NCBI GenBank assembly: GCA_964417555.1
Contig: CAYQIM010000038.1
Location: forward strand, 124,001-188,000
DNA from: CAYQIM01 sp964417555
GTDB lineage: Bacteria > Pseudomonadota > Gammaproteobacteria > Diplorickettsiales > Diplorickettsiaceae
Length of the DNA stretch: 64,000 bases
Direction of reading: 5' to 3'
Part shown: piece by piece, positions 37,763 to 45,320 of the stretch
Position numbering within the stretch: position 1 is the first letter of the stretch
Layout: each line of letters begins with the position of its first letter
Translations under genes and position numbers: made by a program
The notes under the pieces: model-generated
Database searches by the model: none
What the model was told of the DNA's origin: nothing
The model's input: only the letters and a program-made list of their open reading frames with translations

Positions 37763-38442
37763 TGGCTAAAGATTATGCGAAATATCAGACTTATCAAAGA
37801 TCACGCTCTTCTCGTGGACGTCTTTGGTTAATATTAGGGTTAGCATTCGTCTTACTTCTTTTAGGGTTGTTTTTCTTAAAAAATCATCATAAACAGGGAA
37901 TTGCGCAGCAAACTGCAGATAAATTAACGAAAAAAAAATTAGGAGCGCCAGCACCTAAACCACCAGAACCAAAATTTGATTTTTATAATATTTTGCCGCA
38001 AGATAATCTAACTTTAGCCTCTCAAGCCACGGATGATGTTGCGCTTTCTTCGATGGATCCATCAATAACGGCTATTACAAATAAAACGGATCCTGACCCT
38101 TCTCATTTTAAAAAAACATTAGATAACTTGCTGGATACAACACCAGAACAGCTTGCAATTGCAGAGGCTAAAAAGCAATTGGACCAGGAAATGAGCCAGT
38201 TAAACAATAATGCCTACCTCCTTGTATTAGGAAATTTTCAAGACTCAGCTCAAGCGGAGCAATATCAAGCGCAGGCACTTCTAAAAGGATTTCCGGTACA
38301 GAGCAAGGTGAATAGGGTAAATGGAGGCATAACTTACCAACTTTTTATGGGACCTTATACCAATCTGGCAGCCGCTTCCCAGGTGCAGAAACGGTTAAAT
38401 ACCGCTGGAATGCAGGTGGCTTTATTGAAATTAAATTTATAG
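37762..38442 (+). CDS. SPOR-domain protein (FtsN-like)
   Basis: A 226-residue inner-membrane protein: short basic cytosolic N-terminus, one transmembrane helix (LWLILGLAFVLLLLGLFFL, about 23-42), a Pro/Asp-rich linker, and a C-terminal SPOR domain (LVLGNFQDSAQAEQYQAQAL, ending GPYTNLAAASQVQKRL). SPOR domains bind denuded peptidoglycan at the septum. The topology and location after argS fit FtsN, the activator of the divisome, but sequence conservation outside the SPOR domain is low. Confidence 0.8.
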   Translation: MAKDYAKYQTYQRSRSSRGRLWLILGLAFVLLLLGLFFLKNHHKQGIAQQTADKLTKKKLGAPAPKPPEPKFDFYNILPQDNLTLASQATDDVALSSMDPSITAITNKTDPDPSHFKKTLDNLLDTTPEQLAIAEAKKQLDQEMSQLNNNAYLLVLGNFQDSAQAEQYQAQALLKGFPVQSKVNRVNGGITYQLFMGPYTNLAAASQVQKRLNTAGMQVALLKLNL

Positions 38443-38477
38443 GGCTTGAAAATGAGCATGAGAGCCACCACTAATAA

Positions 38478-38618
38478 GGACGTGCCACCAAATTCACGAT
38501 GACGGCCAAGAAACGTTGTTTTCCATGTTTCGTTACCCACATATTTCGTGTGTGATCTGTTACGTTACTCGAAAAATAACGTTTTTTGTCCTGTCCTGAC
38601 GCATTTGAAGGCACGTTC
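38478..38618 (+). repeat. R2 long-hairpin intergenic repeat, copy 3
   Basis: The most diverged copy, about 141 bp, from ggacgtgccaccaaattcacg to gcatttgaaggcacgttc. The long internal pairing (aagaaacgttgttttcc against aaaaataacgttttttgtc) is kept, although individual bases differ from copies 1 and 2. Some of these changes occur on both arms (ggcac/gtgcc ends; acgttgtt/aacgtttt arms), which suggests the pairing itself is preserved. It lies between the SPOR gene and hslV, both on the plus strand. Confidence 0.7.
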
Positions 38619-38655
38619 AAAGCGTTTGAATTTCTACAAAATAAAAGGGTAAGCC

Positions 38656-39210
38656 GTGGCTTTACATGGTACAACAATATTATTGGTTCGAAGAGACAAT
38701 AAAGTCGTTATAGGTGGAGATGGGCAAGTCACCTTAGGAAACGCGATTGTATTAAAGGGTAATGCGCGTAAAGTTCGGAAACTATATAACGAGCAGGTAT
38801 TAGTTGGGTTTGCGGGAGCGACTGCAGATGCGTTTACCTTGCTTGATTTATTTGAGGGAAAATTGCAAAAACATCAAGGAAATTTATTACGTGCTGCGCT
38901 TGAATTGGCTAAAGATTGGCGTACGGACCGTATCTTACGCCGTTTAGAAGCGATGTTAGCGGTTGCTGATAAAGATAAATCGTTAGTATTAAGTGGTAAT
39001 GGAGATGTTATTGAACCTGAGCATGATCTTATTGCTATTGGTTCTGGTGGAGCCTACGCTCAATCAGCAGCGTTGGCTTTATTGCAAAATACAAAATTAG
39101 GGGCGCGTAGTATTGTTGAAAAAAGTTTAAGTATTGCTGCTGATATTTGTGTTTTCACTAATCATCAACGTACGCTTGAAGAAATTGATTCCAATGTCAC
39201 TAAAAAATAA
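38656..39210 (+). CDS. hslV: ATP-dependent protease peptidase subunit HslV
   Basis: A 184-residue proteasome-type peptidase. The mature N-terminal Thr is within MALHGTTILLVRRDNKV, processed before TT. DGQVTLGN and GFAGATADAFTLLDLFEGKL are the conserved family segments. The start is GTG 38656, preceded by AAGGG. It forms a 12-mer that works with HslU, whose gene follows 31 bp later. Confidence 0.97.
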   Translation: MALHGTTILLVRRDNKVVIGGDGQVTLGNAIVLKGNARKVRKLYNEQVLVGFAGATADAFTLLDLFEGKLQKHQGNLLRAALELAKDWRTDRILRRLEAMLAVADKDKSLVLSGNGDVIEPEHDLIAIGSGGAYAQSAALALLQNTKLGARSIVEKSLSIAADICVFTNHQRTLEEIDSNVTKK

Positions 39211-39241
39211 AAATATTTTTTCTACATTCTATTAACCAACA

Positions 39242-40717
39242 ATGACAACTCATTCATTTAATTTATCTAATCTACCTACTAGTGAAACTTCTGAAATAAT
39301 GAAAGAAGATGATGCTTATTTTCCAGAAGAATGTTCAGATAATCCGGAAAAGCTTTCCGAGATTCCCATGCTTAAAAAAGTTGATATGACTCCAAAGCAG
39401 ATTGTGGAAGAGCTAGATCGTTATATTATTGGTCAAAACGATGCTAAGCGAGCCATCGCGATTGCTTTACGTAATCGTAAGCGTCGTATGTTGCTGGAAC
39501 CTGAGTTGAGGGAGGAAGTAACTCCTAAAAACATACTCATGATAGGCCCTTCAGGAGTAGGTAAAACTGAAATTGGGCGACGCGCGGCTAAAATTACTGA
39601 GTGTCCTTTTTTAAAAGTGGAAGCAACTAAGTTTACTGAGGTGGGTTATATCGGACGTGATGTAGATTCTATTCCTAGAGATTTAGTTGATTCTGCTTTT
39701 AAGCATTTACGCGAAGAAGAAATTACCCGATTACAACCGCAAGTTTTAGAGGCGGCAGAAAACAAAGTGATTGATTATTTTGTGCCACCTATACGTAAGA
39801 CAAATTCGGAGGAGTCCGATGACCTTAAGAAAAAGGAAAAATCTATCGCGCGCACTGTTTTTCGTAAACAATTACGTGAAGGCCTTCTGGATGAAAGAGA
39901 AATTGAAATAGATCTTGCTGCGTTACCTGTTGGCGTGGAGATTATGGGTCCGCCGGGTATGGAAGAGATGACGAACCAATTGCAAAGTATGCTACAGAAT
40001 ATTGGCACTTCGCGATCAAGAACCGTTCGCATGAAAGTAAAAGATGCTCTTTCTGCTATACAAAAGGAAGAAGCTGGTAAATTATTAAATGAAGAAGAGT
40101 TGAAACGTAAAGCTATTGAATGGGTAGAACAATATGGCATAGTGTTTATTGATGAGATTGATAAAGTATGTCGACGAAATGAAATGAGTGGTGCCGACGT
40201 TTCTCGCGAAGGAGTGCAGCGTGATCTTTTACCACTTATCGAAGGTTGTACCGTTTCTACTAAATACGGTATGATAAGGACAGATCATATTCTATTTATT
40301 GCGGCCGGCGCTTTCCATTTAGCTAAACCATCAGATTTGGTCCCTGAATTACAGGGACGGTTACCAATTCGAGTTGAATTAAAGGCATTAACCGCAGAGG
40401 ATTTTAGGCGTATTTTGACGGAGCCGAAAGCTTCTTTAATTGCTCAATATAAAGCTTTAATGGCAACAGAAGGAATTGAATTGAATTTTGATGAGTCGTC
40501 TATCAAGCGGATTGCTGAAATTGCCTATGATGTTAATGAAAAGACAGAAAATATTGGCGCACGCCGCTTATATACAGTAATGGAACGTTTGCTTGAAGAA
40601 ATATCTTTCAATGCGGCTGATTATAAGGAGGAATATATGAAAATTGATGTTGACTATGTTAATCAACATCTAGCCAGCTTAGCGGATGACCAAGATCTTA
40701 ATCATTTTATTTTATAA
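39242..40717 (+). CDS. hslU: ATP-dependent protease ATPase subunit HslU
   Basis: A 491-residue AAA+ unfoldase. Walker A is GPSGVGKTEIGRRAAK near 102 and Walker B VFIDEIDKVC near 300. The pore motif KVEATKFTEVGYIGRDVDS and C-terminal DLNHFIL are typical; the tail activates HslV. From ATG 39242 there are about 46 extra acidic residues before the usual MTPKQIVEELDRYIIGQ. ATG 39368 would give a normal 449-residue protein. Neither start has a strong RBS, so the true one is uncertain. Confidence 0.95.
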   Translation: MTTHSFNLSNLPTSETSEIMKEDDAYFPEECSDNPEKLSEIPMLKKVDMTPKQIVEELDRYIIGQNDAKRAIAIALRNRKRRMLLEPELREEVTPKNILMIGPSGVGKTEIGRRAAKITECPFLKVEATKFTEVGYIGRDVDSIPRDLVDSAFKHLREEEITRLQPQVLEAAENKVIDYFVPPIRKTNSEESDDLKKKEKSIARTVFRKQLREGLLDEREIEIDLAALPVGVEIMGPPGMEEMTNQLQSMLQNIGTSRSRTVRMKVKDALSAIQKEEAGKLLNEEELKRKAIEWVEQYGIVFIDEIDKVCRRNEMSGADVSREGVQRDLLPLIEGCTVSTKYGMIRTDHILFIAAGAFHLAKPSDLVPELQGRLPIRVELKALTAEDFRRILTEPKASLIAQYKALMATEGIELNFDESSIKRIAEIAYDVNEKTENIGARRLYTVMERLLEEISFNAADYKEEYMKIDVDYVNQHLASLADDQDLNHFIL

Positions 40718-40720
40718 ACA

Positions 40721-41083
40721 ATGACTTCCCCATGCCCTATTGAGATTAAACTCTTGCAAAAAAAGAGAATTTTAGAAATTGAGTTTGATAATGGGGAAAG
40801 ATTTTTTTTATCGTGTAAGTATTTACGTGTATTTTCACCCTCAGCTGATGTCAAAGGCCATGCTCAATTGGAAGGGAAATTAGTTATAGGTAAAAAAGCT
40901 GTTAATATCGTTGATATAGAGCCCGTCGGCCATTATGCTATCAAATTATTCTTTGATGATGGCCATGATACAGGACTGTATAGCTGGGAAACACTTTATG
41001 ACCTCGCTGTTCATTACAAAGTCTATTGGCAGCGCTATATGCAACGTTTAGAAGCAGTAAAAGCAAGCCGTGAAACAAACTAA
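40721..41083 (+). CDS. DUF971 family protein
   Basis: A 120-residue protein matching the DUF971 domain also found at the N-terminus of gamma-butyrobetaine hydroxylases: LEIEFDNGERFFLSCKYLRV, then GHYAIKLFFDDGHDTGLYSW near the C-terminus. Free-standing members occur right after hslVU in many proteobacteria, as here (3 bp after hslU). Its function is unknown; a role in iron-sulfur proteins has been proposed for relatives, but nothing here tests that. Confidence 0.85.
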   Translation: MTSPCPIEIKLLQKKRILEIEFDNGERFFLSCKYLRVFSPSADVKGHAQLEGKLVIGKKAVNIVDIEPVGHYAIKLFFDDGHDTGLYSWETLYDLAVHYKVYWQRYMQRLEAVKASRETN

Positions 41084-41462
41084 TGGGGTGTCTCTTTGCA
41101 GGAAGGAAGGCAGAAACATATACTTTATGACTGTCATTCTGCTAAATGACGCATATCTAGCTAGCCAATATTTCTTCTCATGATTACTCTGCGCAACAGT
41201 ATAACGGTTCTTCCTACCAATTCTTAAGGTAAATTTTTTATATCTATTATTCAACGAAAATGAGAACTTATATGTAATAATAGTTTATATGTTAATATGC
41301 TCTGAAACGAATTATAAAAAAATTAATTTGAGTCGGCCATCTTACGAAAACTTTTGATTCTTGCAAATTTGAGAGTTGTAATAAAAAATATTTTTGGCAA
41401 TTTTTTGCAAATAAATCCCAAAATCCGGAATGTCGCTCGCCCGAATTTTTAATATCTAGAGT
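41084..41462 (+). other. 379-bp AT-rich intergenic region
   Basis: This lies between the end of the hslVU operon and a convergent small gene. It has no plausible coding frame. A piece near 41430-41450 (on the minus strand, aaaaattcgggcgagcg) resembles one end of the R1-type repeats (aaaattc, gagcg), so a decayed repeat may be present. No clear terminator hairpin is seen. Confidence 0.35.
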
Positions 41463-41729
41463 CTAGTGAATTAGTTTCATACATGAAAGAACAATCGAAG
41501 TTTGGGCGATAGCGGCACCGAGAACCCAGCGGATGAGTTCGTTTTTTAACTCAGCTATTTTAACGTACATCTCAGCAAGTTTATTATCTAAATAGAGGCG
41601 CGTAACCATTTTATTAGTAACAACTTCAGAAAGTAATTGGGCATGGGTTTCTGCTTGATTTTCAGGAATTCCTACATTTTTCAATTTATTAGCGTAAGTA
41701 AGTGTGTCAAATACAGCTACTTTTTCCAT
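41463..41729 (-). CDS. DUF1640-like small protein
   Basis: An 88-residue protein. Its N-terminus (FDTLTYANKLKNVGIPENQA) matches the DUF1640/CCDC90-like proteins, which continue as a coiled coil and end in a membrane anchor. Here the coil is short (LDNKLAEMYVKIAELKNELIRW) and one hydrophobic helix closes it. Function is unknown. A GGAGTGAACCC sequence precedes the ATG. Such genes are often scattered in multiple copies in host-associated bacteria. Confidence 0.65.
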   Translation of the reverse strand: MEKVAVFDTLTYANKLKNVGIPENQAETHAQLLSEVVTNKMVTRLYLDNKLAEMYVKIAELKNELIRWVLGAAIAQTSIVLSCMKLIH

Positions 41730-41819
41730 GGGTTCACTCCTGTATTGTAATTATTGGAATTGTCTCATTTAGATTATAACATGTTAAATTATATTTTTAA
41801 TATTCAGCGATACAGTGGT

Positions 41820-43025
41820 TCATTTATTTTCCACAACTGTTACTTTTGCGAAACGCCTTTTTCCGACTTGGTAAATGTGAGTAGTATTGCTGTGAATTAT
41901 TAATTTTTTATCTTCAATTTTAACAGCGTCTATTTTAACAGCGCCTGCATCAATTGATCGCAACGCTTCAGAGGTGCTTGCAACTAAACCGGCTTGTTTT
42001 AGCAAATTGGCAACAGATAAGGTGTTATTATCAATGTGTAAAGTAATGGTCTTAATGTCTGTAGGAATAGCGCCTGCTTTGAAGCGATGTTCAAATTCTT
42101 GTAAAGCCAGTGTGGCAGCTGTTTTACCATGAAAACGCTCGACAATTTCCAAACCTAATTCTACTTTGAAAATACGTGGATTGGCTCCTTTTTTTGTTTC
42201 TTCTTGCATTTGCTTAATATCGGCTATTGTTTTTTTTAGTGAAAGTAATTCATAGTAGCGCCACATCAGTTCATCCGAGATTGACATAAGTTTGCCAAAC
42301 ATCTCGGCAGCAGGTTCATTAATTCCTATATAGTTATTGAGAGATTTAGACATTTTTTGTATACCATCAAGTCCTTCTAAGAGAGGCATCATGATGACAA
42401 CTTGTGGTGTTTGTTGAAAATGCTTTTGTAATTCTCTCCCCATAAGTAAATTAAATTTTTGGTCGTTACCGCCTAATTCGATATCCGCTTTTAATACAAC
42501 AGAATCGTAGCCTTGCAATAGGGGATATAAAAATTCATGAATGGCAATGGGGTGATGATTATGATAACGCTTATGAAAATCGTCACGTTCTAGCATTCTA
42601 GCAACGGTGTATGTTGCGGCAAGCTTAATTAATTTAGCGACAGAGAGTTTGTTTAGCCATTCTGAATTAAAGCGTAGCTTGGTTTTTTTATTATCTAAGA
42701 TTTTACTAAATTGTTCTTGATAGGTTATTGCATTTGCTTTAACTTCTTGGACTGTTAATGGGGGGCGTGTTGTATTTTTTCCGGAAGGATCACCAATAAG
42801 TCCTGTAAAGTCACCAATTAAAAAAACAACTTCATGGCCTAAGTCCTGTAATTGGCGCATTTTATTAATAGGAACAGTATGACCTAAATGTAAATCGGGG
42901 GCTGTGGGGTCAAATCCTGCTTTAACACGCAGAGGCTTTTTTTGAGCTAATTTTTTTTTTAATTCGTCCACAACAAGTATTTCACTCGTTCCTCGTTGGA
43001 TGGCTTCGAAAGCGTTATTTGTCAT
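41820..43025 (-). CDS. tyrS: Tyrosyl-tRNA synthetase
   Basis: A 401-residue TyrRS of the TyrZ-like type. The HIGH motif is FDPTAPDLHLGHTVPINKM near residue 40 and the KMSKS loop is DGIQKMSKSLNNYIG near 230. A C-terminal S4 domain (SIDAGAVKIDAVKIEDKKL) binds the tRNA. The start overlaps the end of rsmI by 4 bp, so the two form an operon on the minus strand. Confidence 0.97.
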   Translation of the reverse strand: MTNNAFEAIQRGTSEILVVDELKKKLAQKKPLRVKAGFDPTAPDLHLGHTVPINKMRQLQDLGHEVVFLIGDFTGLIGDPSGKNTTRPPLTVQEVKANAITYQEQFSKILDNKKTKLRFNSEWLNKLSVAKLIKLAATYTVARMLERDDFHKRYHNHHPIAIHEFLYPLLQGYDSVVLKADIELGGNDQKFNLLMGRELQKHFQQTPQVVIMMPLLEGLDGIQKMSKSLNNYIGINEPAAEMFGKLMSISDELMWRYYELLSLKKTIADIKQMQEETKKGANPRIFKVELGLEIVERFHGKTAATLALQEFEHRFKAGAIPTDIKTITLHIDNNTLSVANLLKQAGLVASTSEALRSIDAGAVKIDAVKIEDKKLIIHSNTTHIYQVGKRRFAKVTVVENK

Positions 43026-43870
43026 GCTGTTTTACCGGCTAATGCTAATGCTTGCGCATAAAGTTTATTTTTTTTTTCGTGCGTTATTTTAGACGCAAGT
43101 GCGGTTGCTTGTTTAATAGGCAATTCCTTTAATAATAACCCTAAAATTCGTTGTATTTCTAGCTCGTTGGAGGAGGAAGCCTGTTTATTTCCTTTTACGA
43201 GGACAACAAATTCACCACATTGCTGATTTGTATCGTCAGTGAGCCAATTTTTAAGTTCAGTAAGGTTTCCTTGATGGATAGTTTCAAAGGTTTTTGTCAA
43301 TTCTCTTGCGAGGACAACCTGACGCTCTGCGCCAAATATAAGTAGCATATCCTCTATGAGATATAGGATACGGTGTGGTGCTTCATAGAAGACAAGCGTT
43401 CGCATTTCATGTTGAAAATCTTTTAGTTTTTTTTGTCTGGCCATTTTTTTTTCAGGTAAAAATCCTTCAAAAACAAAACGATCGGAGTTTAATCCTGAAG
43501 CACTCAAGGCGGCTATTAAGGCACAGGGCCCTGGAATAGGAATAACAGGGATTTTATGTTGGCGTGCTTTTTGTACTAAATGATATCCCGGATCACTAAT
43601 TAAAGGAGTCCCTGCATCGCTGATTAAAGCAATGGTTTGATTTTGTAGTAACCGTTTTATCAGCATTTCGCTACGTTCTGATTCATTATGTTCATGCAAG
43701 GAAAGTATGGGCGCGTTAATTGCAAACTGTGTCAGTAGCTTTCTTGAGTGACGTGTGTCTTCGGCAGCTATGCAATCGACGTGTTTTAGTGTTTCTATAG
43801 CACGTGCACTCATATCCCCCAAATTGCCAATAGGCGTGGCAACAATATACAAGGTTGGGGTTTTTAACAT
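43022..43870 (-). CDS. rsmI: 16S rRNA (cytidine1402-2'-O)-methyltransferase
   Basis: A tetrapyrrole-methylase-fold enzyme. LYIVATPIGNLGDMSARAIE opens the domain, DCIAAEDTRHSRKLL and SDAGTPLISDPGYHLV bind SAM, and IPGPCALIAALSASGL and FEGFLPEK follow. An ATG at 43936 would add 22 residues unlike the family. I prefer ATG 43870 (282 residues), which also leaves room for the divergent permease promoter at 43877-43905. It modifies the ribosomal decoding centre with RsmH. It overlaps tyrS by 4 bp. Confidence 0.93.
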   Translation of the reverse strand: MLKTPTLYIVATPIGNLGDMSARAIETLKHVDCIAAEDTRHSRKLLTQFAINAPILSLHEHNESERSEMLIKRLLQNQTIALISDAGTPLISDPGYHLVQKARQHKIPVIPIPGPCALIAALSASGLNSDRFVFEGFLPEKKMARQKKLKDFQHEMRTLVFYEAPHRILYLIEDMLLIFGAERQVVLARELTKTFETIHQGNLTELKNWLTDDTNQQCGEFVVLVKGNKQASSSNELEIQRILGLLLKELPIKQATALASKITHEKKNKLYAQALALAGKTA

Positions 43871-43876
43871 AAAATT

Positions 43877-43905
43877 TTCGCAATACGGGATGAGGTAGGT
43901 ATAAT
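43877..43905 (+). promoter_or_regulatory. Candidate sigma-70 promoter for the APC permease
   Basis: TTCGCA (43877-43882), a 17-bp spacer and a perfect TATAAT (43900-43905). Start codon ATG 43950 is 45 bp downstream of the -10 box. It lies inside the upstream extension of the rsmI frame, supporting the shorter rsmI start. Confidence 0.6.
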
Positions 43906-43949
43906 GGCATACTGCTTTATTCTGTGCAAAATTCAAGGGTTATACAAGT

Positions 43950-45311
43950 ATGCTAGAACAACCAAAACAACAAAAACTGGGGTTGTGGATGTTAACCGCC
44001 TTAGTCGCTGGAAACATGATAGGTTCGGGTATTTTTTTATTACCGGCTTCCTTGGCTGAATTTGGCAGTATCAGTTTACTCGCTTGGATTGCTACGGCAG
44101 CAGGCGCTTTGTTAATAGCGCTAGTCTTTGCTAAGCTAGGTACGGTTATGCCACGAATTGGAGGCCCCTATGCCTATTGTCGAGAGGCATTTGGTGACTT
44201 TGTTGGATTTCAGATGGCTTATAATTATTGGATTGCACTTTGGGTAGGAAATGCAGCCATAGCGATTGCTTTGACGGGCTATTTAAGCTTTTTTTTTCCT
44301 GTTCTAGCTAAGAATGCTGTATGGTCATGCAGTATCAGTATCAGCCTGGTCTGGTTAATGACTTTTATTAATTTACTGGGTGTTCGACACGCTGGCGTTT
44401 TTCAATTACTGACCACTATTTTAAAGCTTATCCCATTATTGTTGGTTGCGTTGGTGGGTATTTTTTATATACATCCTCACTATCTAGCGGATTTTAATCT
44501 GACAGGTAAAACAAACTTTACAGCTTTTAGTAGTGCTGCCACCTTAACCTTATGGTCTTTTATTGGTTTAGAATCGGCTTCGGTTCCTGCAGGCCATGTA
44601 GATAATCCTACACGTAATATTCCCCGCGCTACTATTTATGGTGTATTGATAGCTACAATAGTTTATATTGTTAGCAGTATTGCTGTGATGGGAAGTATGC
44701 CTTTGAATCAACTGGCGCATTCTAATGCGCCTTATGCGGATGCGGCACGCTTAATGTTTGGACCTATAGGAAGTATTATCGTTGCGCTAGGAGCGGTTAT
44801 TTCTTGCTTAGGAGCCTTAAATGGCTGGATTTTATTGCAAGGGCAAATTCCATTAGCCGTTGCTCAAGATAAACTTTTTCCTCAAGTTTTCGAAAAAAAA
44901 TCCGCAAATGGCACGCCTGTTGTAGGTTTAATGGTCTCTAGTGTATTGATTACCTTTCTTCTTTTAATGACTTTGAGTCAATCTTTAGTTAAGCAGTTTA
45001 CAATCATTATCTTACTGGCCACCTTGGCTTCGTTGATTCCTTATTTTTTAACGACGATGGCTGAGCTTATGCTCTTTTTGAAAAATCCAGGGCTCTTTAA
45101 AGGTAAAAAACTGGTGGGGTCTATCATTATTGGAATTTTGGCCGGTATTTACTCCTTTTGGGTTATTATTGGTTCTGGGGAGAAGACCGTATTTTATGGT
45201 ACGTTACTATTATTGAGTAGTGTGCCAGTTTATGTTTGGATGAAGTGGCGAGCCCTTTCACCCAATAAAATCGGCCTAAACGTGGACGAACAACCTTTAC
45301 CTTTACCATGA
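43950..45311 (+). CDS. Amino acid permease/antiporter, APC family
   Basis: A 453-residue integral membrane protein with about 12 hydrophobic segments. The family start is LTALVAGNMIGSGIFLLPASLA, the unwound TM1 substrate site (GSGIF). PRIGGPYAYCREAFGDFVGF and FIGLESASVPAGHVDNPTRN are typical of the AdiC/CadB/PotE basic amino acid/polyamine antiporter branch. Substrate cannot be read from the sequence. Amino acid import would suit the window's amino-acid-catabolic and gluconeogenic genes. It is followed by an MscK-like gene 9 bp later. Confidence 0.85.
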   Translation: MLEQPKQQKLGLWMLTALVAGNMIGSGIFLLPASLAEFGSISLLAWIATAAGALLIALVFAKLGTVMPRIGGPYAYCREAFGDFVGFQMAYNYWIALWVGNAAIAIALTGYLSFFFPVLAKNAVWSCSISISLVWLMTFINLLGVRHAGVFQLLTTILKLIPLLLVALVGIFYIHPHYLADFNLTGKTNFTAFSSAATLTLWSFIGLESASVPAGHVDNPTRNIPRATIYGVLIATIVYIVSSIAVMGSMPLNQLAHSNAPYADAARLMFGPIGSIIVALGAVISCLGALNGWILLQGQIPLAVAQDKLFPQVFEKKSANGTPVVGLMVSSVLITFLLLMTLSQSLVKQFTIIILLATLASLIPYFLTTMAELMLFLKNPGLFKGKKLVGSIIIGILAGIYSFWVIIGSGEKTVFYGTLLLLSSVPVYVWMKWRALSPNKIGLNVDEQPLPLP

Positions 45312-45320
45312 GGCAATAGT

